Below are positions 1 to 13,105 of a stretch of DNA of 41,000 nt, one piece after another. Position 1 is the stretch's first letter. Each line of letters opens with the position of its first letter. The position numbers and the translations under genes were made by a program. Where the stretch lies: contig CM022671.1 in assembly GCA_012295275.1 (NCBI GenBank), forward strand, positions 23,619,322 through 23,660,321, given 5' to 3'. Under the pieces are notes generated by a model. The model was not told the DNA's origin and did not search any database. It was given only the letters and a program-made list of their open reading frames with translations. The stretch is from Chrysomallon squamiferum. Taxonomy: Eukaryota; Mollusca; Gastropoda; Neomphalida; Peltospiridae.

Positions 1-503
1 TCTATTCTGTTATTCTTTTCAGTGATTAAGAAATATTTGTATAATAACACGTTATTAAAAGTTACTAACTGAACTATTCTTTTCAATTAGCTTTTATCCA
101 AATAGGCCTAAACCTAAGACATAGCTAATTTGCTTTTTTTCAACTAATAACAGCTTTGCTCTGAATTCAGTAAGACAAATCATTTTATTATCAAAATATT
201 TTTATTTATTACGCATCGATTCTTCTCAATTACAAGATCAAGTACCATGATAAAACAAAATGAATGAAACAAAACCATAAGTGACGTTAATTCAAATACA
301 TACTTTACTCGTAGAAGTTGAGGTAATTGTCCTCTATGTGAAAATGCTAACTAAATTTTATAGAATGTTTTACAAATAGCTCACTAAATAAAATTGTGAC
401 AGCATATGTGTGTGTACATATATATATATATATATATAAATTTCATACTGTGAATAGTTTCAAAAATACTGCAATATGTTCAACACAGTGCTAATCTGTA
501 AAG
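1..503. other. ETFA 3' flank, no gene
   Basis: AT-rich DNA downstream of the minus-strand ETFA stop codon. It holds a short TA dinucleotide run near 420-438. Possible minus-strand AATAAA signals (read as TTTATT on the plus strand) lie at 184-189 and 201-210, so an ETFA 3' UTR could extend this far. No open frame with protein-like composition was seen on either strand. Confidence 0.6.
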
Positions 504-509
504 TTTATT
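504..509 (-). terminator. Possible ETFA poly(A) signal
   Basis: Minus-strand AATAAA hexamer two bases after the ETFA stop codon. If used, it gives an unusually short 3' UTR. The hexamers at 184-189 and 201-210 are alternatives, and which one is used cannot be told from sequence. Confidence 0.4.
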
Positions 510-510
510 A

Positions 511-1500
511 TTATTTCAAAAGATCTGTCATTTCTGGAATGGCCTTAAACAAATCCATGACAAGGCCATAGTCTGCTACCTGGAATATAGGAGCCTCGGG
601 ATCCTTGTTAATAGCAACAATCACTTTACTGTCCTTCATGCCAGCCAGATGCTGAATGGCACCTGAAATCCCAACAGCTATGTACAGGTCTGGTGCAACT
701 ATTTTGCCTGTTTGGCCCACCTGCAAATCGTTTGGAACAAAACCTGCATCCACTGCAGCTCTGGATGCACCCACAGCAGCTCCCATCTTATCAGCTAGAG
801 AGTACAGCAATTTGAAGTTTTCACCATTTTTCATTCCACGGCCTCCTGATATCACACATTTAGCACTTGTAAGTTCTGGCCTGTCACTTTTACTCAATTC
901 CTGCGAGACAAATTCTGAAAGATTATTTGATGCTGTAACCTCGGGCGCTTGCACTGACTCAGCTGATCCTCCTGATGTGGCTGCAGCTTCAAAGTTAGTT
1001 CCTCGTACTGTCAGCACTTTCACTTTGTCTGTAGACTTCAATGTTTGCACGGCATTTCCAGCATATATTGTTCTTATAAAAGTATCTGGTGATTCAATGC
1101 CGATAACTTCAGAAATAGCTGCAACATCCAACTTGGCTGCTAGACGTGGCATCAAGTTTTTTCCAAATGCGCTAGCTCCAGCAAGAATGTGGGTAAATTT
1201 AAACTTCTCTTGTGAAGCTAGAACCAAAGGTGTAAGTGCTTCAGGTAAGAAACCATTAAAAGCGTCACTATCGGCCAGCAATACCTTGTTGACACCAGCA
1301 ACCTTACTCGCTTCCTCAGCGACCTTTGAACATTGGGTTCCAGCGACTAAACAAATTACCTCGCCACCAAGTTTCTTTGCAGCAGTTACCGCATTTAAAG
1401 TGATTGGGGTCAATTTGTCATTTGTATGTTCTACAATTACCAGAGTGCTCTGGAATCTTCTTACCATAGAAAGACTGCGGAAAACATTTCTTGACAACAT
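511..1500 (-). CDS. ETFA: Electron transfer flavoprotein subunit alpha, mitochondrial
   Basis: The frame encodes 329 residues, about the usual full length (human about 333). ETFA pairs with ETFB to bind FAD and AMP in the mitochondrial matrix, and passes electrons from acyl-CoA and amino-acid dehydrogenases to ETF-ubiquinone oxidoreductase. Residues 1-18 are Arg/Ser-rich without acids, as in a matrix-targeting peptide. Residues 19-200 form the N-terminal Rossmann-like domain. The FAD domain follows: GGRGMK at 219-224, [10 protein letters not shown] at 244-253, GQTGKIVAP at 262-270, and the ETF-alpha signature at 273-298 including the [11 protein letters not shown] segment. The C-terminal [13 protein letters not shown] is intact. 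The start has an A at -3 and begins the targeting peptide. The frame has no intron, stop or frameshift. Vertebrate ETFA has many introns, so a single-exon copy is notable: either lineage intron loss or an expressed retrocopy. The 5' end faces the TLCD-like gene. Confidence 0.96.
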   Translation of the reverse strand: MLSRNVFRSLSMVRRFQSTLVIVEHTNDKLTPITLNAVTAAKKLGGEVICLVAGTQCSKVAEEASKVAGVNKVLLADSDAFNGFLPEALTPLVLASQEKFKFTHILAGASAFGKNLMPRLAAKLDVAAISEVIGIESPDTFIRTIYAGNAVQTLKSTDKVKVLTVRGTNFEAAATSGGSAESVQAPEVTASNNLSEFVSQELSKSDRPELTSAKCVISGGRGMKNGENFKLLYSLADKMGAAVGASRAAVDAGFVPNDLQVGQTGKIVAPDLYIAVGISGAIQHLAGMKDSKVIVAINKDPEAPIFQVADYGLVMDLFKAIPEMTDLLK

Positions 1501-1629
1501 TTTGGTGGTGACGAGCGAAATTAATAAAGCTTGTATTCTATTTTAAGAAAGGATTTTATTGGTTTCCAAATAAGAGAGCAATCTAAGGGACATAACCCAC
1601 AGCTAAAAAAATAAATAATAAAATGTTGA

Positions 1630-1638
1630 ATAAATAAA

Positions 1639-1697
<59 letters not shown>

Positions 1698-1725
1698 TAA
1701 ATAAATAAATAAATAAATAAATAAA
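1630..1725. repeat. TAAA / AAT compound microsatellite
   Basis: Perfect and near-perfect TAAA units flank a run of AAT units between the ETFA and TLCD-like genes. Non-coding. Confidence 0.95.
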
Positions 1726-1908
1726 AGAAAAAAACAATCCCCGGTGTTACATATAATATTTATAATAAAACGAATATTATTATACTGTTCACATTATACT
1801 TAATGATGTTCAGTTTAATATCTGAACAGTCCATATCTTTGAAAAATATTTGTTCTGATATTATGCACTGAAAAGGCAACATGCCCTCCACCAAAAAATC
1901 CCCAGCAA

Positions 1909-1940
<32 letters not shown>

Positions 1941-2333
1941 AACCTAAAGAAAACACCTCCAAACAAAACAATAACAAATACACCTACATTTTTACGAAGA
2001 TGCATATATATATATATTCCTATACTAACTACACACTGAAAGGTAACTTATGAACAAATAATTAATATTTGTGTGTGTGAAAACGCTTGCTATACCAACC
2101 TATACGTACATATACATATATATATATATGTATGTATGTATGAATGTATATATGCATGTGTGTATATATATATATATGTATATGTATGTGTGTGTGTGTG
2201 TGTTTGTGTGTGTGTATGTATATAGAGGTTTGTGATATTAAATGTAGTTTTTCTGTTTATGAATTTTAAACATTTCAATTATTATCAAATGAAATATCTA
2301 ACTTAATGAGCTTGTTCTGATAAAATAAAAAAT

Positions 2334-2424
<91 letters not shown>

Positions 2425-2757
2425 GTATTGACCACGTTTTAACTTAATTTAGATGGACCAAAATATTGTGAAAAACTATTTAAATTCAAATCACTGAGGC
2501 GTTCCGTAAATAAACAGAAAGGAATGTGACTTAAACCTATACATTCTTTAGCTGAATTACACTCATACCTAACCCATGTCTAAACTCATTAATCGTTCAC
2601 TTATTTTATTTTTTCCCTTGATTAAATATCTAATAGAAAAATCATTTAAAGTTAGATAAAATTAAAAAGTTTGATTTCAAAATAAGTTGCTGGCGTGTTT
2701 CGTGTTCGTTCTAGTACTTGACAACCACAATGTTTTGGTCAGATGTTTAAGCGATCC
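1726..2757. other. ETFA-TLCD divergent intergenic region
   Basis: This is most of the 1.3-kb interval between two divergent start codons. It contains a poly-A run near 1927-1942, alternating TA/TG tracts at about 2110-2222 and a long GA repeat at 2336-2421. Short frames here are translations of repeats. The promoters of both flanking genes must lie in or beside it. Confidence 0.6.
2336..2421. repeat. (GA)n microsatellite, 86 bp
   Basis: Uninterrupted AG dinucleotide run, a polypurine tract on the plus strand about 0.4 kb upstream of the TLCD-like start codon. Confidence 0.97.
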
Positions 2758-2771
2758 ATGTCACGTGACAT
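2758..2771. promoter_or_regulatory. Palindromic E-box (USF/MITF/TFE type)
   Basis: Perfect 14-base palindrome ATGTCACGTGACAT with a CACGTG core in the TCACGTGA context bound by USF, MITF and TFE factors. It lies 69 bases upstream of the TLCD-like start codon, where a core promoter or 5' UTR is expected. Binding is inferred. Confidence 0.5.
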
Positions 2772-2839
2772 CTGTAAAGGCGTGAAGAAAAAGATTTTTG
2801 ATATTAATGTGTCGAAGAAAACTTATATTATAGTGCGAA

Positions 2840-5800
2840 ATGACAAATTTAACGAAGGAGTATACAAGTAATGTCAATTTAGACCCCAAATATGGCTATT
2901 TTGCGACATTTATGTCTATTTTTTTCTTTCATTTGATAAATTTACTCGTAGCGTTTCTCGGCCCACCAAAGTCTATGCGAGAAGACAAATGGAGATGGAA
3001 AAACCTGATCGTTTCGTGGTTTCACGCCCTTGTCTGTTCCGTGTGGTGTCTCAGTAGGTGAGTACGTTTGACAAATCATAGTTTTTGGAAATTTAACCTG
3101 ACAACACTGTATTTAGAATGGCAATGGGGATGAGTAGGAAGAGGGAAAAGTGTTGAGCCAGATGTGTTTTGTCTATACCGTATTTATCATAATGAAAGGT
3201 GTGCTTGCTATAGAAATCTGTTTCCTGGTATGGAAATAATGTAGTTTTTAGATACTTTTAAAGAAAATAATAATTATTTTTATTTCCCAGACAGTATCTC
3301 ATTTGGTTGTTTTGGACACAAGTCATAAATATATAAACAAATGAACAAAAGTTATTAATATTAAATAACACAATTGTATATATAAATAGGCTATTATATA
3401 ATTTAATCTGTTACTGCAGTTTTCTATATACAAATAAATAATATTTAAATTGTGGTATTTGAAACATGATAAGATGAGGACTTGTCAAAGATTGGGATAA
3501 AAGTTTCACCGTTTACTTGATTTGTTAAGACAGACGGGAAGAACAAATTCAGTTTGTTTTTCTTAAAGTTTGAATATTATTAATTTTTATTTTAAAAGTT
3601 TGCTAATTTGAAGGCCAACTTTGTCATTTATTCATCACATTATAAGTTACAGAAGAAAAAAAAACATAAGATAATAACTGATCATTTTAATACATTATAT
3701 CTGTTGTATATTTTATAACATGATTTATAATTCTTCAGTTAACTTCTTCGGAAAGGTTTCCTCCCACACACACCCTGGTTATCATCAGTATAAATAGGGA
3801 TTTTTTTGATGTATGTATTATTGCTTGAAATGCTGAAGACTTGTTTGCTTCTATTCGTTCTATTTAACCACTTACCTTTTAGTGTGTACAAAAAGCTTAC
3901 AAAAAATAATCAACAAACACTTTTTATGGCAGGTGAGTGCAGATATAATATGATTATGTCCATAATTTAATGTAGTAATTATTATAAAAGTGTTACAATA
4001 AATAAATGCCCGTGAAAGGTTCTGTTCATGCTTATAAAAACCTTGGAATTATGTAAGGACTCTTTCCCAATAGATTATTAATTAATAGATAGTGCTAAGA
4101 TGATTACAATCAGGAGCTAAAAACTGAGTGTTAAGAGTGCAGGACTGATATGATAGTTTCAATAGCAGTTCATTTCAGTGCACCTATCAGATTATTTTTA
4201 ATATCTGCCAGTGTCTTCAAAACTTGTTTATCAGTGGTTCTGTTCAGTAGTGTGATGCATGTGTGTGTAAATGCCTTGTGGTCAGTCAGAAATATCAGTA
4301 ACATCTGGTTTCTTTGTATGTGTGCATAGTGCCCATAGCTATGTTTGACACCTATGTAACTGTAGATTAAAAATGTTTTGAAAACATCATTCAGTAATTC
4401 ATTTCTTCTTTCATTATAAAATAAGACAGTTAAGTCAAGGATTGCTCTGAATGGAGAATTAAATTTGTGTAACCACATTGAAGATTATTGGGACAATGTT
4501 TGTGCAGAATAGTAAAAAACATAAAGTATTAAATATTTCAGTATATTTATTTTTTATTACTAACACAATGAAGTAAAGCATCTTTAAGGTGTGTTCAGAG
4601 AAATGGCCCCTCTTTTTGTTTTTAAGAAATATTTGTTTGGTTGAACTGATGGGAAAGGATTAATCTTCAAAATAAAATCTGTAATTGATTTTGTCAGAAA
4701 CTGATTTAATTATTTTTCTCAATATAAACTAAAATAGTATGTAACCTTAGGCATCTGGGCCAGGCATTTGTTGAAGTAATGAAAGATAAATAATTCTTTT
4801 GCATTGTTACTGTACTTAATAAAATGGCAAAATTTATAATTCACAGAAAAAAACACACAATAAAACCCAACAAAAATTTCCACATAAAAATACAAATAAA
4901 ACACTTAAAAAATTATAAATTATACATAATTTTTCTTCTTTGTGGCGTCATGTGTTATTTGGTGACAGAAAGATTGTATGTTTCGTTTATTATAATTTTT
5001 TATTTTATCATAAAGTTTTCCTAACACTCTTCATGCTGAAAATGCAAACTAGTAGAATTGCCTGAAGTGAATGACTTCTATACACGGATGAAAAAATATA
5101 TTAAACTTTTAAATCATCAACACATAGCTAAAAAAAATGTAAAGCTGTCTGTGTAAAAATGTTATGTTTTTATTCTCAAAATGAATTTGGCACATGTTTA
5201 GAGAATTACTTCATAATACCTTTTATTTCAAAGTTGACGGTAAAATGTACTGATATTTGTAAAGTTCTTTATTGAGAAAAAAAGAAAGAATAACAGTTTT
5301 ATCAGCTTTGTGTTAATTAACTGGTCAGTTCAGATACTTTGTAAATTGATCATTAATTAAACTGTTATGTGGAAACTTTAAAGCGTAAAAGGTTGCTTTA
5401 AAGAAGTTGAGATATTCACATGAGTGTTTTGAAAAATTAACGAGTTGCATCTCTTTGATCAATTAACCTTGAACTTACCATAATACCAGCTTTATTCAGC
5501 TGAATATTTAACAATAAAAAAAAGAAGAAAAATTATTTATTTATTAATTATTGTATATTATATATGTGTGTACTAACTATTAATTTGTTAAATTGTTTAT
5601 GGTGAAATTGTAACAAACGGAACTATTTCCTGATTTGTTTTTAAATTTAGTTTTTCTTATGTAAAGATACAAACACAATTTAATGCAGTTTGTATCTAAA
5701 AAAACCAACTATTTTTCATTATTATTATTAATTGATATTTGCTTGCCTTTGTTATACATACAATAATTTTCCATTTCTTTTTCAGTTTTGTGTTGTATCC

Positions 5801-8800
5801 TGATGAATTCCATGACATGATAGTTCAAGGGAATACCTTTATGTACTTGCTGATTGCATTTTCTGCAGGTAAGTATTATGTAGTAATACATTTTTTTTAT
5901 ATACAAGATAACTTTTTATTTCTGATTATAAATGTCAAAGCAAAATGAAAATTGCAAATTCACTTGGGACTTTGATACCTGATAGTAGTAGTTATTAATG
6001 GTTATGCATCAGTTCCCTAGACATTATTGTTAATACACTTGGATGTCATTTGGATTAGTTAATGCCTTGTGTGTTCCACAGACAGATGCATTCAACCATT
6101 TATAACCATGTGCTGTTGTCAGAATCATTAGCTGGATGGCAGCAGGCTTATACTGACTTGCTATGTTGAAAGTATTGATAGTTTCATCAGGCTATAGGTT
6201 TAAGGCTGATTAAATATTTTGTGGACCTCAGCAGTGCTCATCTAAAGCCCATTCAGTTGAATTATTATCTCGTAATCAGTAGCTCTATGTTTACTGATCC
6301 ACCCAGTGCTCTCTGCCTGTTGAATCAGAGGTCATGACCTGAACATTAATCTCTGTGGGAAGAATGAATTAAAGAATGTTAATTTACTGATAGAAAGTTA
6401 CTGCTTGAAGAATGTGCTAGCCAGATATCACAATAACATGATTTTATAGCATCTCTAGGCCTACTTTAAGTTTAAGTGTAATAATAGCAGAAAACTGGAG
6501 CTTGTTTCTTTCAATTACAGTTCAGTTCTTATGAATAGCAGTGCATTGCTTTGACATTTTTATTATGATTTGTCTAGAACACAGATGCCAAACCTTTTCA
6601 GTACGACACCAGTGTGAGAGCAACCAGAATTGTATATCACCCCAATTTAAAAATTGTTACACTTCTGTTTTTTATATTTTTAGTGAAAGCAGATTGATTG
6701 ATGGTAAAGAAATTGCTGCTGAAGTGGATTTAAATTATATCATGGTCCTGTTCTGAAATGAACATTTTAAAATCTTATATAAAAATAAATCAGATCAGAT
6801 AAATTCTATGACAAAATGGAAAGCAAACAATAACAGTCATGTACAAATAATACTTTATCTTGGGGTACTGCTTTCTAGCTTGCAGTGTTGTTAATTATCT
6901 AGATGTAGATTGGATATAATTTAAAAAAAAACAATTATTTTAGATTTTTATTATTTACTCATGAATGCATTTTTTAAATATAGATATAATTTAAATCCAC
7001 TTCAACATCACTTTCCTTAACTTTCACATTAGATTTAGAATCAAACAAGTGAATTTATCATTTGATTTGAGACACTTCATTTGTTATGTTTACATTTTTG
7101 TCAATATTAAACTAACATGTTTGTTCAATTCAGTTTTCCCAAACTGCAACATCAGACTTAAAATCTTTCCTTTTGTTAGCCCAAATAATGATTACAATTT
7201 CATATTAAGTTTAAAACAGCCCCATTGGCTCTAAACCATACAGTAAAGAAGCATTTAATTTAAGTTGGCAAACATTTTAAGAAAAGAGATTAAAACTTTA
7301 GAGAGATTGGACACTGTAAAACTAGTGTTGTTGAGTAGGTATACTTATACTATCCATTATTGTGCTTTAAACCTTTAAACATAGAGGTTTAATATAGAAA
7401 TTATATATTTTTTTCATTTCCAATAAATTTTGCAGAATCGCTGTCTCACTCATGCCACCCATGAATTCTGGTTAGGAATCTGTTGTCTAGAATGTACCTG
7501 TTATTATCTCAAAGTGTCACTTCAGGTTTAAGAAATTGTCTTGTGTCACTTTTTAAGATTTGTATCTGAAGATTATAGTGTCAAGTTCCAAGTTAAAATA
7601 TATATTTTTTTTTATGTTTGTTTCAGGTTACTTCACTTATGACTTTATAGACATGATGCTTAACAAGAAGTTATTTAAATTATGGGAAGTCACTCTACAT
7701 CATATAGCAGTAAGTATTAGATTTTGTGAAATATGAAAAAAAAGAAAATGAAAAATGAAAACCAAAACCCTATCAACAAGGCCAACACAAACTGAAAAAC
7801 ACTTACTGGTCAAGCAATCTGATTATTACTAATATCATATTGATGTTTATGATAAAAATTATGCCTAAATTATTCAGTAGTCATGTTTCAGAGACATTTT
7901 ATTGGGTTAAGAAGAATATTCAGACTGATAAACAGTAGCTATTGAATATTAGAATAAAGGTTGCCATGACCTGTTAATGATTACTATTCCATTCACAAGA
8001 AAGTGGAAAACATAAATATTTCAAAGACCATTAACATTTTGAATTTGCTGGTTCTTTGGATCAGGAATACATTTTCATTTAAATGCAAACCTTGTTAATT
8101 ACATATATGCAATCAACCTCCTCAAAAAACAACAAGAAATAGTACAATAATAATAAAAAATGTCCACATACTTTACAGGTTTATAAAAACAAGTTCATTT
8201 TTTTAAATTTGTTTTTATAATTTTTTATAATATTATTATTATAACTAAAACAAATGTTCTGGCAGGGAATAGAAAGATGTCTTTTGGAAGAAAAACAAAA
8301 TGTTAAAATAGTTTTTCAGTTAATATAATACTGTACGGTATGAGTAACTGGCAGACTTTGTTTTCAGATACTGAACCATGTGTTACATTACCATATGTTA
8401 AGCTGCACAATAATAAACTTTATATGTGTTATTAAATATACACTAACTGCAATAGCTTCTGAGTAAACAGTGTGTAAGAATGTTCAGTATAAATATTTCT
8501 TTTATTCTAGAACCTGTATTATTGTTTGTGATTTTTTCACCTTCTTTTCAGGTTGCCTCCATGTTCTGGTACAATATTCAAGTACAAATCTGCATATCGT
8601 ACAACATGGTAGCCCTTCTAGCAGAAGTAAACTCTTTTTTTCTGCACTCTAGAAAACTTCTGCAGATGGTGCAGATCCACTTTGAAAATTGGTTCTACAA
8701 GTTTGTTGCCTTCCTGAATCTTGTGACTTTTGTCATCTTCCGCGGACTGTCTCTAGGTGGAATCACTTACGGTATGTTTGTGTGGTATACCAGGGTGCCA

Positions 8801-8977
8801 CGGTGGTACTATGGAAGTATCTGTGGCTCCATGATCGTCATGAACGTGATGAATCCAATTCTCTTCTGGAGGTTGCTGAAAAGTGATTTTCTTCGAGGAG
8901 CTTCACCCAAAACTGAGAAGCCCTGCAAAATGATGAATGGAAATAACAACGTGAAGAACCACATCAAGGAGCACTGA
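2840..8977 (+). CDS. TLC domain-containing protein, TLCD1/2-like (four exons)
   Basis: Proposed exons: 2840-3057, 5786-5868, 7627-7709 and 8552-8977. Introns are phase 2, 1 and 0, all GT-AG. The product is 269 residues. It is a multi-pass membrane protein of the TRAM-LAG1-CLN8 superfamily. Hydrophobic segments lie at about 20-41, 55-77, 90-112, 122-140, 143-160, 176-204 and 213-237. Family marks include the W-K-N near 53-55, the segment around 120-128 with paired His125-His126, and the long hydrophobic stretch ending in NPILFW at 229-234. A charged tail of about 30 residues follows. TLCD1/2 proteins limit incorporation of long polyunsaturated chains into membrane phospholipids; length and motif order fit them better than ceramide synthases, whose catalytic Lag motif I do not see. 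The start is the first ATG of the open exon and has a G at -3. The introns hold only AT-rich DNA and one inverted repeat. Confidence 0.85.
6703..7021. repeat. Inverted repeat pair, 38-bp arms, in TLCD-like intron 2
   Basis: Arms at 6703-6740 and 6984-7021 are reverse complements with about six mismatches. The innermost 21 bases match perfectly (TGAAGTGGATTTAAATTATA plus one more T), and divergence increases outward. The 243-bp spacer contains no open frame of note. It may be a decayed foldback element. Confidence 0.7.
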
Positions 8978-8992
8978 CCTCCACAGGAGTCA

Positions 8993-9123
8993 AATAAATT
9001 AGAAAATACCTCACATAGGTGTATTTTCATGAGCATGAAGAATGGATTATTTCACGAATCAAAGGTTGTCTGAGGGAAGTCTGCTTCCTAAGAACCACAC
9101 CTCTTGTAATAAACCTGAATAAA
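8993..9123 (+). terminator. TLCD-like poly(A) signal cluster
   Basis: AATAAA hexamers occur at 8993-8998, 9108-9113 and 9118-9123, the last two about 130-145 bases after the stop codon and followed by a GT-rich stretch. This is a conventional proximal polyadenylation site. Another AATAAA at about 15230 could serve a very long 3' UTR. Confidence 0.6.
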
Positions 9124-11599
9124 AATGTAATGTTCTTGTTCTCTTGCTGGTACACAAATACTCCAACCCTTCAAGCAGGAAAATGAATGCAGGTAAAATT
9201 ATTTGTGTTCAATCTGAATTTTACCAGCAAGAAATCTGTGTCTTTGTAAATTGTTTTATAAATGACTGTGTATTATATAATAATATTTGTGTGGTTGTAA
9301 TTTTTTTTATTATTATTATTATTATTTAAGTAGAATTCAGCAAAAAAAAAAAAGGTGAGGGCTTGATGTCCAGAATCATTTTTAAGTAAAAACAAAATTC
9401 TGATCATGTTATTTCATTTTCAGTGAAATCTTCATTTCTCATTTATCTTTTCTATGATTTTCTTCAGACTAAATTTGTCTGCATCATTGTTGTGAATCAA
9501 TAATATACTTAGATTTACTGAGAACCCGTACAGTCGGGAGGCCAGAAAAGAACTATATTTTATTGTCCCATCCCAGTTATATTATGAATAAAAAGGCCTA
9601 CTTGCTCATCAAGAATCAATAAGTGTGTGTCATGTTAGAATTCATGTTTTTAGTTTTATGACATCTGTTACTAGTATATTCAGCATAGCTTATCAGTATG
9701 TAAATTTACTTTTTGTTTTATCCACCCATAACTCATAACTCATAGCTGCATGATGTAGAATTATTTCATGACAAAATATCTAGAAGTATCCGAGTTAAGT
9801 GCTTCCATGTTGATGGGATTTTTCCTGCTAAATTCATTTGCCAAGTATTTATATATATATATATAAAGTAGTATTGAGACTGTTCTGATTATTTTTAAAA
9901 TGATCTAAATAGTTATAGCTGCTGCTGGTTTATTTAATAAAAAAAGTAAAAAAAAAAAAAGTAAAATGATATGTAGTTCAATTGCCTGGAGAAATTTGAA
10001 CTGTTTGGTTTGTTCTGGATCATTGGTTCAGATTAACCTCATATTACATAACCTGTTCATTCTGACATGTTGTGGTGAAGTAATGAGACATTATTTTGAT
10101 TTTAGAACTTGCCTTAGTAAAAATATGAAAATAACTGAATGGGAGAAATTTTTAAGCATAATGTGCCAGTATTATCACCAAACTGTTGTAGTCAACACTG
10201 AAGAAGAATTTATTTTAAAATGGAATAATTGTCCATGACAAGTTTTCTGTTTTAAATGCACTTCATTCTGTTTGCAGCCAATCTGACACCATTTAATCCA
10301 AAACAATCTTGCTATTCTACCAAAGATTCCAAGGAGCAGCTTTTGTCCATTACCATTAACCCTGTAAACCAGATCTTTAACATCTCTGACAGGGAGAATA
10401 CTGTACAAAACTAACACAACACAGATAAAATTATCTCAGTATGACAGACAAAACTATCACCTTTCCTGATGGACTATGACCCAGTTATCTGATCAGCGAT
10501 TCACTGAAATATTAAGTAATTAACATCTGTTCTCGTAAGCAAATATAACTAACCAGTTAGCCAGGGGAAACAAATATGATAACAGAAGGTATGTGTATAA
10601 ATATACTGAATAAATGTTTAAGTAAACATTTAATTTGAGAATTAAAAAAATTTAGTATATCATTTGAGATTGAGCAAATAAAAAGATAAAGGTTTACTTA
10701 ATCTTACATATGGTATTTTCACCGACGTACAATATGTGATACGTACAAAGTGCAGTCGCTTTCTTTATGCACAGTTTGCACTGGTTGTAGTGGACTTGAT
10801 CAATTTCTGTTTCTTTGTGAAAATGGGGGTCAGAATGTTTTATTCAGGATCTCGCTAACACAGCATTAAACTGAGTAAAACAAGTCCTCATTAACAAGGA
10901 CTGGCCGTGCATTATATTTATATATACAATGTTGCCATCTTCAAGAGCGACTGTGGTTTGTTGTATGTCATAATAAATCAATAAAACAGCAGCAGCTTTA
11001 CAGACCAACACAGCAAAGCCCTGACTAGATTTCACTGATTCTCTCAGGATCTCCAATACACACATACACACAATTATATATATAATTTAGTTTTCCTTCC
11101 GTTGCATAAGCAGTCTTTTGATATTAGAATGGACCAGGGATGATTATTATTTTTGCCATTTATTCTAAACAATTCGTGAGGTGCTGATGTTTTACACATA
11201 ATTTTCATCTTTTTCTAGAAAATCTGGTTAATGTAAAGCTTGTAAATGCTTTTAAAATATTTTAGTTTTTCTGTAAACGACCTCTCTGTGAATATTTCTT
11301 CTATATGCTGCTTGTAAACTAGACCAGATTGATAAATACCACAAATATTGTATTTTTAAGTTGTGCTGTTGTACATGTGTGCCATAGTGACATGATTTTG
11401 TTTTGATGTTAACATTAATTTATACCAGCAGTGAAAAACAATAATTCAATACCAATCTGTTTCATCTATATAAAATATTTTAGCAAGTTAAGTACTCCCC
11501 CCACAACCTTCCTTGTTTTAATAAAAGTGTTTGATTTAAACATTATTACTGTTGAAATTTATGTAATATAACAATAATAATTTTGACACATGTTGGTAA

Positions 11600-11634
<35 letters not shown>

Positions 11635-12402
11635 TTTTATTAAATTTCAAAATATGTATATTTGGAGAATTAAAAATCTTTTATCTTTTATCACTGATAA
11701 TTTTAAAATGGTGTGAAAATGATTAAACATTTTTGTAATTATGGTTAAACTTTTGCTCCTTATATTTGGATAAATTTAATTCCTATCTTTGAAAGGTTGT
11801 TAAACCATAACATAAGTGTGTACTTTTTATGGGGTTTTGTTTTTGGTGTTTTAAATTATTGTAAAAAGAATGTATTTTGTCAATGAAAAAGATGTACAAA
11901 AACATTGGCTATTTATATAAGTACATCTTTATTTGACACAATTAATAAATAATTCATTTTCAATTTTTTCAATTTTTTATTTTATCTTATTATTAATTTA
12001 ATGTATGTTTACAGAATACTTTGAAGTTGCTGGTTATAAAAAAAAAAAAAAAAAAAAAAAAATCTTTTGTCATAACTATTTAGAGGTCATTTATTACACC
12101 ATAGGGCTTAATCTTTTGTATGCTGAGTGTTTAATGTAGCTTATAAAAATCCATTTTGGGGTGAAATATCAATTGTTTTATTAAAATGAATGCTTCATTT
12201 TATGCCATATAATAATATATCAAAAATAAGTATACTGTGGAAGTATTTAAATGTGTTTGTTTATTAAATAACACACTTCCAGGCTATATTAATATCTGGT
12301 GATTGCTATGTAGAAAAAAATGACTGATTATAGAAAACGAATGAAACATATAGCAATATATATCATAATCAATAATAATCATTTCAGTAATAATCCACAT
12401 TT

Positions 12403-12437
<35 letters not shown>

Positions 12438-13043
12438 TTATTTAAATTATTTTTAATTAACGTAAATCAGAATTATCACAAATGGATTATGCACTTAACA
12501 AAATTTGTTATTAATTTAAAATCTTACACTTTTATAAGTTATACACAGAATGGTTTGTATGCTTATAATAATAATAATGTTCATCTATTATAAATGGCTT
12601 CTTAAACACCAGTGTTCAAAAGATATGTGAAAATTATATTATGTATATTTTACAGTTTTTAGATATTTAAATTTTGTATATAAAAGAACATACAAGTTAT
12701 AGTTTAATTTTATAAATTTTTCTCTGTTTCTATAGCTTTTGAAAATTTCCTTGCTGGCTAAGGTTTTTTTTTTTTGTTGTTGTTTTTGTTTTGTTTTTCT
12801 TGACAAGATTTAAATAAGCATTACCACTATGAACTGGGATGAGACAGTTGCATAAATAAATAAAAACCACAACAAACAAACAGTATAAAACATAAATTAA
12901 AAATAGTTGATTAGGGCCTTTTAACAGTATTAGCTGTATATGAAACAGTTAATTTTATTCATTATCTCAAATTCCTTCCATACATTTTATTTATTTATTT
13001 ATTTATTTCATTACTAATGTTTATATTATTATTATTATTATTA

Positions 13044-13105
<62 letters not shown>

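Noticed and set aside
656-1546. Plus-strand frame of about 296 codons opposite ETFA
   Set aside because: Antisense shadow of a highly conserved coding region; no splice sites, domain or start context of its own.
9966-10238. Frame of about 90 codons in the gene desert
   Set aside because: No conserved motif, splice context or codon bias; compatible with chance.
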